DNA of 64,000 nucleotides from a bacterium (GTDB taxonomy: Bacteria; Patescibacteriota; Gracilibacteria; UBA4473), in assembly GCA_009995455.1 (NCBI GenBank), contig JAACPJ010000003.1, forward strand, positions 124,001-188,000, given 5' to 3'. Below, one piece after another: positions 51,266 to 60,605 of this stretch. The position numbers were made by a program, and so were the translations under genes. Every line of letters begins with the position of its first letter. Position 1 is the first letter of the stretch. Below the pieces are notes generated by a model. It did no database searches and was not told where the DNA came from. It worked only from the letters and a program-made list of their open reading frames with translations.

Positions 51266-51874
51266 ATGCGATATATAGCGACTCTTTCAGTTTCGGTTTT
51301 TTCGGTTTTAGCTTTAACGGCTTGTAATTCGAGTGATGGAGAATCTTCACTAGAATCGGCTTTAAATTCTATCGAGCCGAGTGTTATTGGTGAAAATATC
51401 GTTAATAATGGAACTGTAGCGGTGGAGGCGAACGCGGAGACAAACACGGCAACGGTAAATACGGTGGCCAATACGCAAACCGAAGTTATGGGGGACAATA
51501 AAGTTATTGGGCAAGAAACGCCAGTAGGCGATAATCCAGTTATGAATCCAGCCGGAGAAACGATTTTTAAAACTTCTCAAGTGCTTTTCCCAAAAGGGGG
51601 CGAGCGAATTGAAGTCGGCAAAAGCTATTTAATTCGTTGGGAGAGTGAAGGCATTAAAGCCGTTGATTTAGAATTGCACGAGTTTGGACGCAAAAAATTT
51701 ACCATCGCTGAACGAGTTTTAGCCGCACCGGGTAATTATTCTTGGACCCCGAGCAGACCGCTTTTAGCGGGTGAAGAATATAAACAGTACACCGTGGTAA
51801 TGGTTGATAGTGACACAATGGTTGCGCATGGTAAAAGTGAAAACGCTTTTATGTTACTGCCAGCGTCTGAGTAG
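51266..51874 (+). CDS. Lipoprotein with an Ig-like carbohydrate/surface domain
   Basis: A 202-aa lipoprotein: MRYIATLSVSVFSVLALTAC has lipobox LTAC. A Thr/Asn/Val-rich linker (about 20-85) precedes a C-terminal beta domain opening VLFPKGGERIEVGKSYLIRW. That opening is typical of fungal KRE9/KNH1-like and bacterial Ser-Thr-rich surface proteins. The function is unknown. A terminator follows. Confidence 0.8.
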   Translation: MRYIATLSVSVFSVLALTACNSSDGESSLESALNSIEPSVIGENIVNNGTVAVEANAETNTATVNTVANTQTEVMGDNKVIGQETPVGDNPVMNPAGETIFKTSQVLFPKGGERIEVGKSYLIRWESEGIKAVDLELHEFGRKKFTIAERVLAAPGNYSWTPSRPLLAGEEYKQYTVVMVDSDTMVAHGKSENAFMLLPASE

Positions 51875-51891
51875 TGGTTAGGCATTTAATT

Positions 51892-51926
51892 AAAAGCCTT
51901 GTTGTTAAATAATAACGGGGCTTTTT
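51892..51926 (+). terminator. Intrinsic terminator of the lipoprotein gene
   Basis: AAAAGCC..GTTGTTA / TAATAAC..GGCTTTTT, a long imperfect stem followed by T residues. Confidence 0.85.
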
Positions 51927-51943
51927 GGTGTTTCTAATGAAAG

Positions 51944-52936
51944 TTATTTTTTCTTTTTTTGGGCGAACTTCTTTTTGATTTTAAGAATTTTAAGGACCAA
52001 TTTTATTTGGCTCAGCAGAACTTTAAATACGAGACTTATTTTTTGAAACAGGCCTAAATGTTTAATTTCAATTTTGGCAGCGTGAGCTTTTATATAGGGG
52101 CTCGGGGCAAACTTATAGCCCAGCCTTTTGGCATAGTCATGGGTGAATCCAGCCCCTAAAAAGAAAATAATAAAAACATAGTAGAGAAACAAAATTACCA
52201 ATAATATTCCTGAACCTGCGCTGGCTCCTCCGTTAGCAAAATACCAAGCCAGTCCAAATTTTCCTAAGCCTAGCATTAAACTGGTGATAAAGCCGCCCAT
52301 CAAGGCCACTTTGAATTTCATGCGGGCATAAGAGATTCCCCAATAGATTAAGGCAAGTAAGAATGAACTCAGCAGCAGCGTGACGGTTTGGTTTATAGCG
52401 GCCGCTAATGAACTGGAAAAAGGAATATTCAGAGCGTCAAATAACCACGTTTGAAACACGCTGAAAAGCAGTGAGGCGACGAGTCCGATAGCGCCCACAA
52501 TAATAACGACGATTCCAAGGAATTTTTTTCCCCAAGCAATGTACCAAGGCGCCGATAGGGAATGGTAATCAAATCCCCAAACTTTACTTAAACCCCATTG
52601 AATTTGACCAAACAATCCCATGACAGCAAAAGCCAGCAAAGCAACCCCAAACAAGGCCGTAAGAAAGCTTTCATTGACGGTTTGGTTTTGGCGTGTTTCA
52701 ACCAAATTTGAAACGGTTTGAGCGGCTTCTGGTCCGAGAACACTTTGAAGCTGTTCTATCACCAGAGAGAACGCGTCATCCGCATATCCCAGCCAGAATA
52801 AACCGTACCATAAGGTTATCAACAGAGCCGGAAGAGCAAACAATCCATAGTATGCGGTGGCAGCAGCCACTTTAGTAATTTCACGCTTACCAAAGCTTTT
52901 TATCGAATCGGTGAGGGCTAATTTCAAGGCTTTCAT
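51944..52936 (-). CDS. YihY/BrkB-family membrane protein
   Basis: A 330-aa polytopic protein with about six TM helices. Landmarks are AAATAYYGLFALPALLITLW near the N-terminus, a middle VWGFDYHSLSAPWYIAWGKK, and KLGYKF. The family is annotated as tRNA-processing RNase BN in older databases, wrongly; its function is unclear, possibly in export. Its ATG overlaps the TGA stop of the upstream AI-2E gene (ATGA), so the two are translationally coupled. Confidence 0.9.
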   Translation of the reverse strand: MKALKLALTDSIKSFGKREITKVAAATAYYGLFALPALLITLWYGLFWLGYADDAFSLVIEQLQSVLGPEAAQTVSNLVETRQNQTVNESFLTALFGVALLAFAVMGLFGQIQWGLSKVWGFDYHSLSAPWYIAWGKKFLGIVVIIVGAIGLVASLLFSVFQTWLFDALNIPFSSSLAAAINQTVTLLLSSFLLALIYWGISYARMKFKVALMGGFITSLMLGLGKFGLAWYFANGGASAGSGILLVILFLYYVFIIFFLGAGFTHDYAKRLGYKFAPSPYIKAHAAKIEIKHLGLFQKISLVFKVLLSQIKLVLKILKIKKKFAQKKKK

Positions 52937-53907
52937 TTGGTGTTTTTATTTATTAAATAGGGCCAAGACGTAATCATTAATACGCCTATTGGAGCGGCGA
53001 CTATCAAGCCCCAGAAACCAAAAATAGCGCCGAGAAAAATTTGAAGTGTGAGCGTAAAGGCCGGTGGTAGAGAGACAGATTCTTGGTTAATAAGCGGTAG
53101 TAAAACATAGCTTTCGAGGGTTTGAATCAGTACAAATAATCCCAAAACCCACCAAACTTCATTCCCCCCTGAAAATAAAGCGATTGAGGCAGCTGGAATT
53201 AAAGCCATCAGCGGGCCAATATTGGGGATGAAAGAAAACAATCCCGCCAGTAAACCAAGTGTTAGCGCGAATTCAATGCCAATGACCGTGAGTCCTAACC
53301 AAGTAGCGAGACTGATAATGAGCATAGCGGCCAGTTTCCCTTTGAGCCAATTACTCAAGCCTTGATACACTTCCTTCTTCCAATCGTTAAAGACGGTCTC
53401 GTCTTTTACATTTAAAAACGATTTTAAGCCTTTAACGTAAGTCTTGGGTTGGGTGGCAATAAAAATGCCGGATATAAGAGTGAAAAAGAAAATCCCAAAG
53501 GCGCTAAGGGCCTGATTTAAGCTGCTTATGCTTGATAAACTAAAGCTTTCTTGCGCTTTGCCCAGCAGCGCTTGGCTCCATTGATTATTATTTACGTACT
53601 GCATGACTACGTCATAACCTTCGACTAATTTTTCGGTGATACCTCCTAACTGCGAATTAATTACCACGGCCGTAACACTTACAAAAGCGATTAAACTAAG
53701 CGCTAATATGGTAAATATCAAAAGTAAACTTACGTGTTTAGAGAATTTAGTCTTACGACTTAAAAACTCGGCTCCAATTAAAAAACCTATGGCAATTAGC
53801 ACCGCCAAAAACGGAGAAAGCACTAAACCCAGTTTAAAAAATTTTATAAAAAAGAGACTCAAAAGTACGAGCCCAAACGTGATAACCGTAGAAGCTTTAA
53901 GATTCAT
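52933..53907 (-). CDS. AI-2E family transporter
   Basis: A 324-aa protein with about eight TM helices. It follows the AI-2E/PerM pattern: the N-terminal pair of helices, the middle LKSFLNVKDETVFNDWKKEVYQ and the signature LAGLFSFIPNIGPLMALIPA. Substrates range from autoinducer-2 to sodium. It ends in a TGA that overlaps the start of the next gene. That is one of only two TGA stops in the window. Confidence 0.93.
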   Translation of the reverse strand: MNLKASTVITFGLVLLSLFFIKFFKLGLVLSPFLAVLIAIGFLIGAEFLSRKTKFSKHVSLLLIFTILALSLIAFVSVTAVVINSQLGGITEKLVEGYDVVMQYVNNNQWSQALLGKAQESFSLSSISSLNQALSAFGIFFFTLISGIFIATQPKTYVKGLKSFLNVKDETVFNDWKKEVYQGLSNWLKGKLAAMLIISLATWLGLTVIGIEFALTLGLLAGLFSFIPNIGPLMALIPAASIALFSGGNEVWWVLGLFVLIQTLESYVLLPLINQESVSLPPAFTLTLQIFLGAIFGFWGLIVAAPIGVLMITSWPYLINKNTK

Positions 53908-54046
53908 ATAATAGTTTTAACATATTTTTTTCTTTCTTTTAACCCAATCTAGTTTAAAAAGCCTGTGTTCCGTTGGTAGGCTTTATAATTTACTTTGTCA
54001 TATATAAATGATCAAAACGTTTACCTAAGTTGGAACTCGTTAAAAT

Positions 54047-54074
54047 TTGTGTTTTAATTTTGTTTTCTTATAAA
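54047..54074 (+). promoter_or_regulatory. Promoter of the response regulator (TTGTGT-16-TATAAA)
   Basis: TTGTGT (54047-54052) and TATAAA (54069-54074), 16 bp apart. The leader is about 20 nt before the ATG at 54100. Confidence 0.5.
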
Positions 54075-54099
54075 ATGCGTTCGTTAATCCTAATATTAA

Positions 54100-54486
54100 A
54101 TGTCTGATAGCCGAAAAATCCTAATTATTGAAGACGATAAACAGTTGTTAGAGTTTTATAACTCTATCAAAGAAACTTTAGACGAGAATGTAGATTGTAC
54201 GATTGCTAGTAATGGAGATGAAGGTGTTTTAGCCTTAAATGAAAGTGTTTTTGACGCTATTATTTTAGACTTAGTAATGCCTGGGACTGATGGATACGCG
54301 GTTTTAGATTATTTGAAAGACTGTGAATTAAATCAAAACACGATGGTAACGGTTCTAACCAACCTTGATACGCAAGAAGATCGAATTAAAACTAAAGCTT
54401 TGGGCGTTCGTAATTACTACGTTAAATCTGATTTAACTAATAGCGGTATTAAAGATATTTTAAACGGAAATGCGCCGTTAGTTTAA
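54100..54486 (+). CDS. Single-domain response regulator (CheY-like)
   Basis: A 128-aa receiver domain with no output domain. Acidic pair EDD (residues 11-13), phospho-acceptor Asp in DAIILDLVMPG, conserved Thr/Ser in VTVLTNLD, and a final Lys in YYVKSDL. Output must be protein-protein or the partner kinase. It is convergent with the histidine kinase gene and overlaps it by 4 nt, a likely cognate pair despite opposite strands. Confidence 0.93.
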   Translation: MSDSRKILIIEDDKQLLEFYNSIKETLDENVDCTIASNGDEGVLALNESVFDAIILDLVMPGTDGYAVLDYLKDCELNQNTMVTVLTNLDTQEDRIKTKALGVRNYYVKSDLTNSGIKDILNGNAPLV

Positions 54487-55886
54487 CCCTTTGAGAGTTT
54501 AATTTTAAAGCAAATTTCATTTAGATTTTGACTCTCTTCCAAAGAAAGATCCGCCTTCATAGCTTCAAGTAAACGTTTGGCACTATATAAACCAAGCCCC
54601 GAACCATCGGGGTTCTTTTTTATACCGGCTGGCAGACGGGCCAGTTTTTCAAACATTTTTTTGCGGTCATCACTTTTAATAATTTCGGCTTGGTTTGAAA
54701 TTCTTAGCCAGAGATTTTTTTTGTCAGCCGTTAATTTAATTTTAATCGGAGCGCTGTTATCGCTGTAAAGCAGGGCGTTATCGATTAATATCACGAGCGC
54801 CTCGTTAAATAACGTAGGATCAATTAGAGCCGCTTTCTTTTTGGCCATATTCGAAGCTTCAATTTCTATGGTTTTGTTTGCGGCCTTTGCCCGAGCGTTA
54901 AAAGTGTTGGTGATGCTTTTGGTGACCACAGGTAAATTAACGGTTTTTAAATCTATTTCTAAGGCTTGCCCTTCAATTTTTGCAACTCTTAATAAATCCG
55001 TAATTAATTGATTCATGCGTACCACCGAATCATGAATGCTTTGAATCGTGCTTTTAATTTTTTCATTTTCAATAATGCCTTTGTCTCCGTCTAACAACGC
55101 TTCTAGGTTCCAACGAATGGCCGACATGGGCGTTCTAAATTGATGTGAAGAAATAGAGATAAAATCAGATTTAATTTCATCGAGTAATTTTTCACGGGTA
55201 ATGTTTTCGAGTTGCAGCACAAAATAAGACGCTTGGCCTTGAGCGTTTTTAACCAAAGACAAATTTAACCGCGCCCAAATAGTTTCACCGCTTTTGGTAA
55301 TCAATCTTTTTTGGGCGTTGTAGGTGCGTATTTCACCGGCCAGCAAAGCTTCGAGTTTTAAGGTTTGGGCGGCTTCTTCTGGGTGAAAAGTATCGGTGAC
55401 ATGGTGGTTGATGAGTTCGGATCTTTTGTAACCTAAAATTTCTAACAAAGACCGATTTAGCTTCGTCCATTTAAATTCTAAATCCACTAGAGCCATGCCA
55501 ATCGCCGCATTGTTAAAGGCTTCTAAGAACTTTGATTCACTTTCGGCTAATGACATTTTGGTGCTTGAAATTAAAGCAGCGGATCTTTTTTGCCATTCGA
55601 TAATCCAGCCCCCAACCACAATAATAACAAGGGTGAGCAATACTCCATTGAGCAAAATAATATAAGCCACGTACTGCCCGTTAATAATAAATTCAAAAAA
55701 TTGATTGATTGTGGCATCTGTGGCGTCTATTCCTGAAGCTTGTGATTCTTGTTGGGCGGCCGTTCGGATGGAGTACCAGCTGGCGTTTTGTGTTTTTACC
55801 AGCCAAAATAAAACGAGGGTAACACTCATTACGATGGTGCTAAAAAGCGATACGTAGGTCCAACATTTTAATGGATTCTTTCTCAT
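54483..55886 (-). CDS. PAS-domain sensor histidine kinase
   Basis: A 467-aa membrane kinase with two N-terminal TM helices (about 10-30 and 75-95). A PAS domain (about 120-230, FNNAAIGMALVDLEFKWTKLN) precedes HisKA with the phosphorylated His in SISSHQFRTPMSAIRW. The HATPase_c domain has N box ILIDNALLYSD and G2 GSGLGLYSAKRLLE. It has no receiver, so it should pass phosphate to the adjacent regulator. The signal is unknown. Confidence 0.95.
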   Translation of the reverse strand: MRKNPLKCWTYVSLFSTIVMSVTLVLFWLVKTQNASWYSIRTAAQQESQASGIDATDATINQFFEFIINGQYVAYIILLNGVLLTLVIIVVGGWIIEWQKRSAALISSTKMSLAESESKFLEAFNNAAIGMALVDLEFKWTKLNRSLLEILGYKRSELINHHVTDTFHPEEAAQTLKLEALLAGEIRTYNAQKRLITKSGETIWARLNLSLVKNAQGQASYFVLQLENITREKLLDEIKSDFISISSHQFRTPMSAIRWNLEALLDGDKGIIENEKIKSTIQSIHDSVVRMNQLITDLLRVAKIEGQALEIDLKTVNLPVVTKSITNTFNARAKAANKTIEIEASNMAKKKAALIDPTLFNEALVILIDNALLYSDNSAPIKIKLTADKKNLWLRISNQAEIIKSDDRKKMFEKLARLPAGIKKNPDGSGLGLYSAKRLLEAMKADLSLEESQNLNEICFKIKLSKG

Positions 55887-56055
55887 AAGCTGAATTTGTT
55901 TTTTTAAATCTATAACCTGTCAAATTCTATTTTTAAAAGAATCGTGTGGCTTTGTAAATTCAATTGCGAATTATAAGCGGATGGTCTTTATTTTCGCTTT
56001 GAAATAGTTGTGAAAGCCCGTTAAAACGTTATAGCTTCTGGCGTAATAAAATTTT

Positions 56056-57522
56056 ATGAGCAAACAAGATACCGTTATCAAATTCCAAAACACGTCGTAC
56101 ATGTACTACGAAAGTAAAAAAGTCATTTTAGATGACGTCACTTTCAATGTTCGTCGCGGGAACAAAATTACTTTGATGGGCCAAAATGGGGCGGGTAAAA
56201 GTACTATTTTTAAAATGATAACGGGCGATATTAAACCAGATGAAGGTAAGATTCATATTGATTTGGGCGCGAGTATTGCGGTTTCAAAACAAATTATGGA
56301 AAAACAATACATGGAAATGACCGTGCGCGAGTTTTTTGGATCGGTGTTCAAAGAAAAAATTTATGATATTGACCGTAAAATTGCGGAAGTGCTGGAAACC
56401 GTGAACTTCAAAACGCCCTATGAAAAACAAATCAAAGATTTTTCTGGTGGTCAACAAGCGCGTTTGCTTTTGGCTCAGGCCTTGATTCAAAACCCAGATA
56501 TTCTGCTTTTGGATGAACCAACCAATAATTTGGATACCGAGGGGATTAACCATTTGATTTCATTTTTGATGATGTACGAAAAAACCGTGATGGTGATTTC
56601 GCATGACGCTGACTTTTTGAACTTGTTTACAGATGGGGTGATTTACTTAGACGTGCACACACACAAAATTTCACAGCACGTGGGGGATTACTTTGATGTG
56701 GTAGAAGAAATTGAAGCGCTGCGTACCAAAGAAAACCTTAAAAATGCGCGCCTGCAACGTGAGATTCAAAAAAACAAAGATCAAGCCAATGTGTTTGCCA
56801 AAAAAGGGGGGAAACTGCGTTTAGTGGCTAAAAAAATGCGTGAGGCCGCCGAGGAAGCCGAAGAAAATATGGTAGAAGTGCGTAAAGAAGATAAAACGAT
56901 TCGAGAATTTAGAATTCCGGTACAAGATGGGTTAGGAGCGGTTTCGTTGGCGATTGATCATTTAAGCGTTATGATTGACCATAAAGTGGTCGAGAAAAAA
57001 ATTAAACTTGAACTACGCCACGGTGATCACTTGCGTCTAAAAGGGCCGAATGGAATTGGAAAAACCACCTTGCTCGAACGAATCGCTAAAAACCAATGCG
57101 ATGGCATTAAAATTAATCCGCTGATTAAAATTGGTTACTACCGTCAAGATTTCTCAAATTTAGATTTCGATAAAACCAGCGAACAAATTTTGCTAGAGGC
57201 GATTGAAACCTTTGAAGGTGATAGCCTGGAACAACACATGCGTTCGGCCGCCTCTGGGTTTTTGTTCACGCGCCAATTGCTAGAAGCCAAAGTGGGCTCA
57301 CTATCTGAAGGACAAAAAGGTTTGTTGGCTTTCTGCCGACTGCGTTTAATGAAACCAGGCCTCATTATTTTTGATGAACCAACTAATCATATTAACTTCC
57401 GGCATATTCCGGTGATTGCAAAAGCCATGAAAGAATACAAGGGGACGATGATTGTGGTGTCGCATGTCGATGAGTTTGTAAAACAAATCGATATTGATGA
57501 AGTGCTCGATTTAGGGTTGTAG
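56056..57522 (+). CDS. ABC-F family ATPase
   Basis: A 488-aa protein with two ABC cassettes and no membrane part. Cassette 1 has GQNGAGKST, the signature FSGGQQARLLLAQ and LLLDEPTNNLD. The linker is Lys/Glu-rich. Cassette 2 has GPNGIGKTT, LSEGQKGLLAFCRL and IIFDEPTNHIN. ABC-F proteins bind the ribosomal E site and restart stalled translation or give drug protection. It is slightly shorter than EttA/Uup, with a short linker and no C-terminal coiled coil. Confidence 0.93.
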   Translation: MSKQDTVIKFQNTSYMYYESKKVILDDVTFNVRRGNKITLMGQNGAGKSTIFKMITGDIKPDEGKIHIDLGASIAVSKQIMEKQYMEMTVREFFGSVFKEKIYDIDRKIAEVLETVNFKTPYEKQIKDFSGGQQARLLLAQALIQNPDILLLDEPTNNLDTEGINHLISFLMMYEKTVMVISHDADFLNLFTDGVIYLDVHTHKISQHVGDYFDVVEEIEALRTKENLKNARLQREIQKNKDQANVFAKKGGKLRLVAKKMREAAEEAEENMVEVRKEDKTIREFRIPVQDGLGAVSLAIDHLSVMIDHKVVEKKIKLELRHGDHLRLKGPNGIGKTTLLERIAKNQCDGIKINPLIKIGYYRQDFSNLDFDKTSEQILLEAIETFEGDSLEQHMRSAASGFLFTRQLLEAKVGSLSEGQKGLLAFCRLRLMKPGLIIFDEPTNHINFRHIPVIAKAMKEYKGTMIVVSHVDEFVKQIDIDEVLDLGL

Positions 57523-57889
57523 TTTTAAAACACAAATTAGATCCCAGGGTTAACTTTTTTGCCTGTTTTTTGCTTATCAGTTTTGCTGTTTTTTAAGAAT
57601 ATAGAAAAACTTAACATCCACCTTTCTAAATTAGTTATTTGAAACAATTTACTTGAGTTTTCAATCTAAAATGGGACTGCGCTATGTGAATACTTTTCAA
57701 ATTAAAATGTTTGAGTACTATTTTGGTTCATATGTAGGGCGGATTAAGTAACTTATTACTTTAGTATTGCACTTTTGCGTTTGACGAATGGCGGGCAAAT
57801 ATTTTTTTGCAGTTAAAGTTTTATTTAAAGGCTTGGTCAGAACCCTGTGCAAAATGGGCTTGTGTCAAACTTATTTATGTCAAACTTAT
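57523..57889. other. Long intergenic region upstream of the Ala-rich pair
   Basis: I see no supported ORF, RNA gene or terminator hairpin in this ~370-nt AT-rich stretch. It ends in a 14-nt direct repeat and the promoter of the next gene. Possible use: regulatory region for the strongly expressed Ala-rich gene. Confidence 0.4.
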
Positions 57890-57892
57890 TTG
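57863..57892 (+). repeat. Direct repeat TGTCAAACTTATTT x2
   Basis: The 14-mer TGTCAAACTTATTT occurs at 57863-57876 and 57879-57892 (period 16), partly overlapping the -35 box TTGACT. It may be a regulator binding site. Confidence 0.6.
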
Positions 57893-57917
57893 ACTTTTTT
57901 ACCTAAATAGTTATAAA
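57890..57917 (+). promoter_or_regulatory. Promoter TTGACT-16-TATAAA
   Basis: TTGACT (57890-57895) and TATAAA (57912-57917), 16 bp apart, 27 nt before the ATG: leadered, near-consensus. Confidence 0.75.
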
Positions 57918-57944
57918 ATAAAAACGAAATTAAATTTTTGGCAA

Positions 57945-58607
57945 ATGGGAATGAGACAATTTGGTCACGGTGCAGCTTTAGCAGGAGCGTTACTGGCCAC
58001 AGATGTGGCTAATGCCGATAATAATGGTGGCTTTGAAACTTTGCCAGTAGTGTCGACAACGGAAGTCGTTCCTGAAAATGTAGAAGCTTTAATTGCCCAA
58101 ATTCAAGCCACGCAAGCTGCCGCATCAGCTGCTTGTATGGAGGATTTTGTGGAAGAACGAACTAGCATGGCTGAATTTGGCCAATGTGACTTAGCGGCGG
58201 CACAACAGGCGAGTGCTGATTTAGCCAACCTACAAGCCGCGCTAGACAGACGGTTTGAAGCCATACAATTACAACACGCTAGTTTAAGTCAATTTTTAGA
58301 TATTTTATACCAATTACAATTAGCCGCTGGTGATAATGACGCAGCCATTGCCCAAATTCAAGACTTACGAGCCGAAGCTTTGGCGACTTTAAGTAGCGCC
58401 GAAACGATAGAAGAAATGACAGCTCGTATCGCCGCAGAAGCAGATGCCGCCGCTGCTTCAGCAGACGCTGCCGCTGCCTCGGCAGACGTTACGGCCGCAG
58501 AGAATGCCCGTTTACGAGCCGAGACTGAAGCCTTTCGAGCTCAATCGGCTTATTACGAAGCTCGAATTGAAGAAATTTGGAGATATATTGAAACCTCTGA
58601 TGTTTAA
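57945..58607 (+). CDS. Ala-rich secreted coiled-coil protein
   Basis: A 220-aa protein. The N-terminus GAALAGALLATDVANADN looks like a signal peptide with an Ala-x-Ala cleavage site. Most of the rest is Ala/Glu/Gln-rich and helical, with long heptad-like runs (AARIAAEADAAAASADAAAA). Two cysteines lie near residues 65-85. No family recognised. Start ATG 57945; ATG 57951 is an alternative. A second Ala-rich gene follows with its own strong promoter, suggesting a common structural or filamentous role. Confidence 0.6.
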   Translation: MGMRQFGHGAALAGALLATDVANADNNGGFETLPVVSTTEVVPENVEALIAQIQATQAAASAACMEDFVEERTSMAEFGQCDLAAAQQASADLANLQAALDRRFEAIQLQHASLSQFLDILYQLQLAAGDNDAAIAQIQDLRAEALATLSSAETIEEMTARIAAEADAAAASADAAAASADVTAAENARLRAETEAFRAQSAYYEARIEEIWRYIETSDV

Positions 58608-58626
58608 TTAAGGGTTTTTCAACTAA

Positions 58627-58655
58627 TTGCAATTAAATTCTTATTGTGGTATAAT
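58627..58655 (+). promoter_or_regulatory. Near-consensus promoter TTGCAA-17-TATAAT
   Basis: TTGCAA (58627-58632) and TATAAT (58650-58655), 17 bp apart, 17 nt before the ATG at 58673. An AGGA in the short leader could be a weak Shine-Dalgarno. Confidence 0.85.
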
Positions 58656-58672
58656 AATAGGAATTTTTTATT

Positions 58673-60589
58673 ATGCCTGAGCAGTTTGGCCATTACGAAG
58701 ACGAAGCAGTGAACCCGGGTACGGTTTCACCCGACGCGCCTGCGCCTACGCCTGGTTACCCACCACCGGGTCAAGAGGAACGTTTGCTTGAGATTAGAGC
58801 GGCCGAAGCGGCGGCGAGCGTTGATGATGCCGATGCTTTACTTGCCGCACTAGACGATGCACCTGAGGCTTCGGACCGAATCGGTGAGTTGACGACTTGG
58901 GTAGCTGAAAATTACCCTGATATACAACCGCCCGATATAGGAGGTGAATCTTGTTTGCGGATGGAGGAGAGACGTCGCATGCGAGAGCCTGATTTTAACA
59001 TCATGGATAGTTCACCCATGGCAACTATGATGGCGAATACGGCTATTGAACAAGCCCGACTAAATGTTCCAGCCGCAGCAGCTGAGGTTCAAGAAACGGC
59101 CACAGCCGTGCTGGCTTTAGAAGCAGAACGTGACGCCACGGTCGCTGAAATTGAGGTAGTGGCGGCGCAGGTGGCACCAGACATGGTGCTGCCTCAAGCC
59201 GAAACAGGCGCGCTTGATGTGACGGCTTTGCCCAGCGCTGAAATGCAAGCCCGTTTAGCGGCAGAAACCGAAGCCTTAGCCGCCAATCGGCTCGCCGTAA
59301 CCCAGGCTGAAGCGGAGGCCGAAGCGGCGCGCGCACGTGTAGCCGAGGCTGAAAGTTTGCAACGTGTACAAATAGAGAGACGCACAGCAGAAACTGCGCG
59401 AGATGAAAGAGAGACCGCTAGAGATGAAAGAGAAACCGCCATTCAGCCAGAGTTAGTAGAAACTCGTGATGTGGCTTCAGATAGAGCTGAAACGAATGGC
59501 GAACGCTTAGCTGATGCCGCTAAACTACAAGCTGATTACGATGATTTAATCGCACGGGGCTTTTCTAAAAAAGACGCTTTACAGCAACTTTATGACACTT
59601 CTGAAAATCCTGAGCACAAAGAAAGATTAGGCAGTGTTCTTGCTACAATTTCGGCGTTAGAAAACGCTTTACCCGGCCGGGCGGACGTGGTGAGCCGTTT
59701 GATTGAGAGTTCTAGTTTAGATTTAGGCGCGCCTAATGCGGCGGCGGTGTTTGCGAACTTCCTTACCAATATGGAAGCCAGTGAAGAACTAAGTGAAGAA
59801 GAAAAAGCCACTTTACGAGAAGTCTTGGGGCACAACCCAACGGTGCAAAATGCCTCGGATGCACGGGAAGCTTTAGCCGCTGGCCGAGGGACGGAAACCT
59901 TACCCGATGGCACGACGCGTACCATTCCTTATACCGCTGAAGAACCTTTAGAATTAGCGAAAGGAGTAGAAGCTTATCCGGATCCGGAAAATCCGGGGAA
60001 CATGAAAATTAGAGCGCAGTTTGAAGATAGCGTGCTGGGCAGCCGAACGTTTAATTTTACGTGCCCTGAAAGTATGAGTGGCTCGGAAGCGACAGAGCAA
60101 ATCAACTTTTATTACATTAATGCCATTAAAGAAAGCTGTGGTATTACCGGTGGCACGCAACAAGGTGAATTTGTCACCCAAGCGTCTGCAGAGATTGATT
60201 TAAGTACCAATGGGGCGATGACTCAAGCGGCTCGATTTGGACGCATAACGATGGATAATTTAGTGGGTGGGTTTGATAACCAGTCGCAGTTTTTGACTTC
60301 TAGCCAAATTGAACAAGTTCGTTGGAGTTTTCAGTGGCTCATGCCGCGCGCTGATATTAGCGGAGATGCCGCCTTTGGCGATAACAGCGAAACGGCACGG
60401 GCCGAGGCCTTGGGGGGGCTTGGTCGAGACGGACTTATTTTTGATGCCAATGGTAATTTGAAAGAAGAAAATTACCGTCGCGCCGCGCAGTTTATTAACG
60501 GGCAACGAGCGCTCGGTTCAACTGAACCGAGTTACGAAGCGCTACGAGACTTTTTAGAAGGCACAGAAAGCACGAACGTTTCGGCTTAA
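58673..60589 (+). CDS. Large Ala/Glu-rich coiled-coil protein of unknown function
   Basis: A 638-aa acidic protein with no signal peptide or TM helix. Residues 1-35 are Pro-rich. Residues ~35-310 are Ala/Glu coiled coil, including tandem ARDERET repeats near residue 243 and EAEAEAARARVAEAES. The C-terminal ~300 residues look globular with few cysteines (FTCPESMSGSE, KESCGITGG). No family recognised. It is separated from the preceding Ala-rich gene by 65 nt. Base composition is richer in GC than neighbours, partly from Ala codons. Confidence 0.65.
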   Translation: MPEQFGHYEDEAVNPGTVSPDAPAPTPGYPPPGQEERLLEIRAAEAAASVDDADALLAALDDAPEASDRIGELTTWVAENYPDIQPPDIGGESCLRMEERRRMREPDFNIMDSSPMATMMANTAIEQARLNVPAAAAEVQETATAVLALEAERDATVAEIEVVAAQVAPDMVLPQAETGALDVTALPSAEMQARLAAETEALAANRLAVTQAEAEAEAARARVAEAESLQRVQIERRTAETARDERETARDERETAIQPELVETRDVASDRAETNGERLADAAKLQADYDDLIARGFSKKDALQQLYDTSENPEHKERLGSVLATISALENALPGRADVVSRLIESSSLDLGAPNAAAVFANFLTNMEASEELSEEEKATLREVLGHNPTVQNASDAREALAAGRGTETLPDGTTRTIPYTAEEPLELAKGVEAYPDPENPGNMKIRAQFEDSVLGSRTFNFTCPESMSGSEATEQINFYYINAIKESCGITGGTQQGEFVTQASAEIDLSTNGAMTQAARFGRITMDNLVGGFDNQSQFLTSSQIEQVRWSFQWLMPRADISGDAAFGDNSETARAEALGGLGRDGLIFDANGNLKEENYRRAAQFINGQRALGSTEPSYEALRDFLEGTESTNVSA

Positions 60590-60605
60590 AAAGGTATTCA
60601 GGTTA

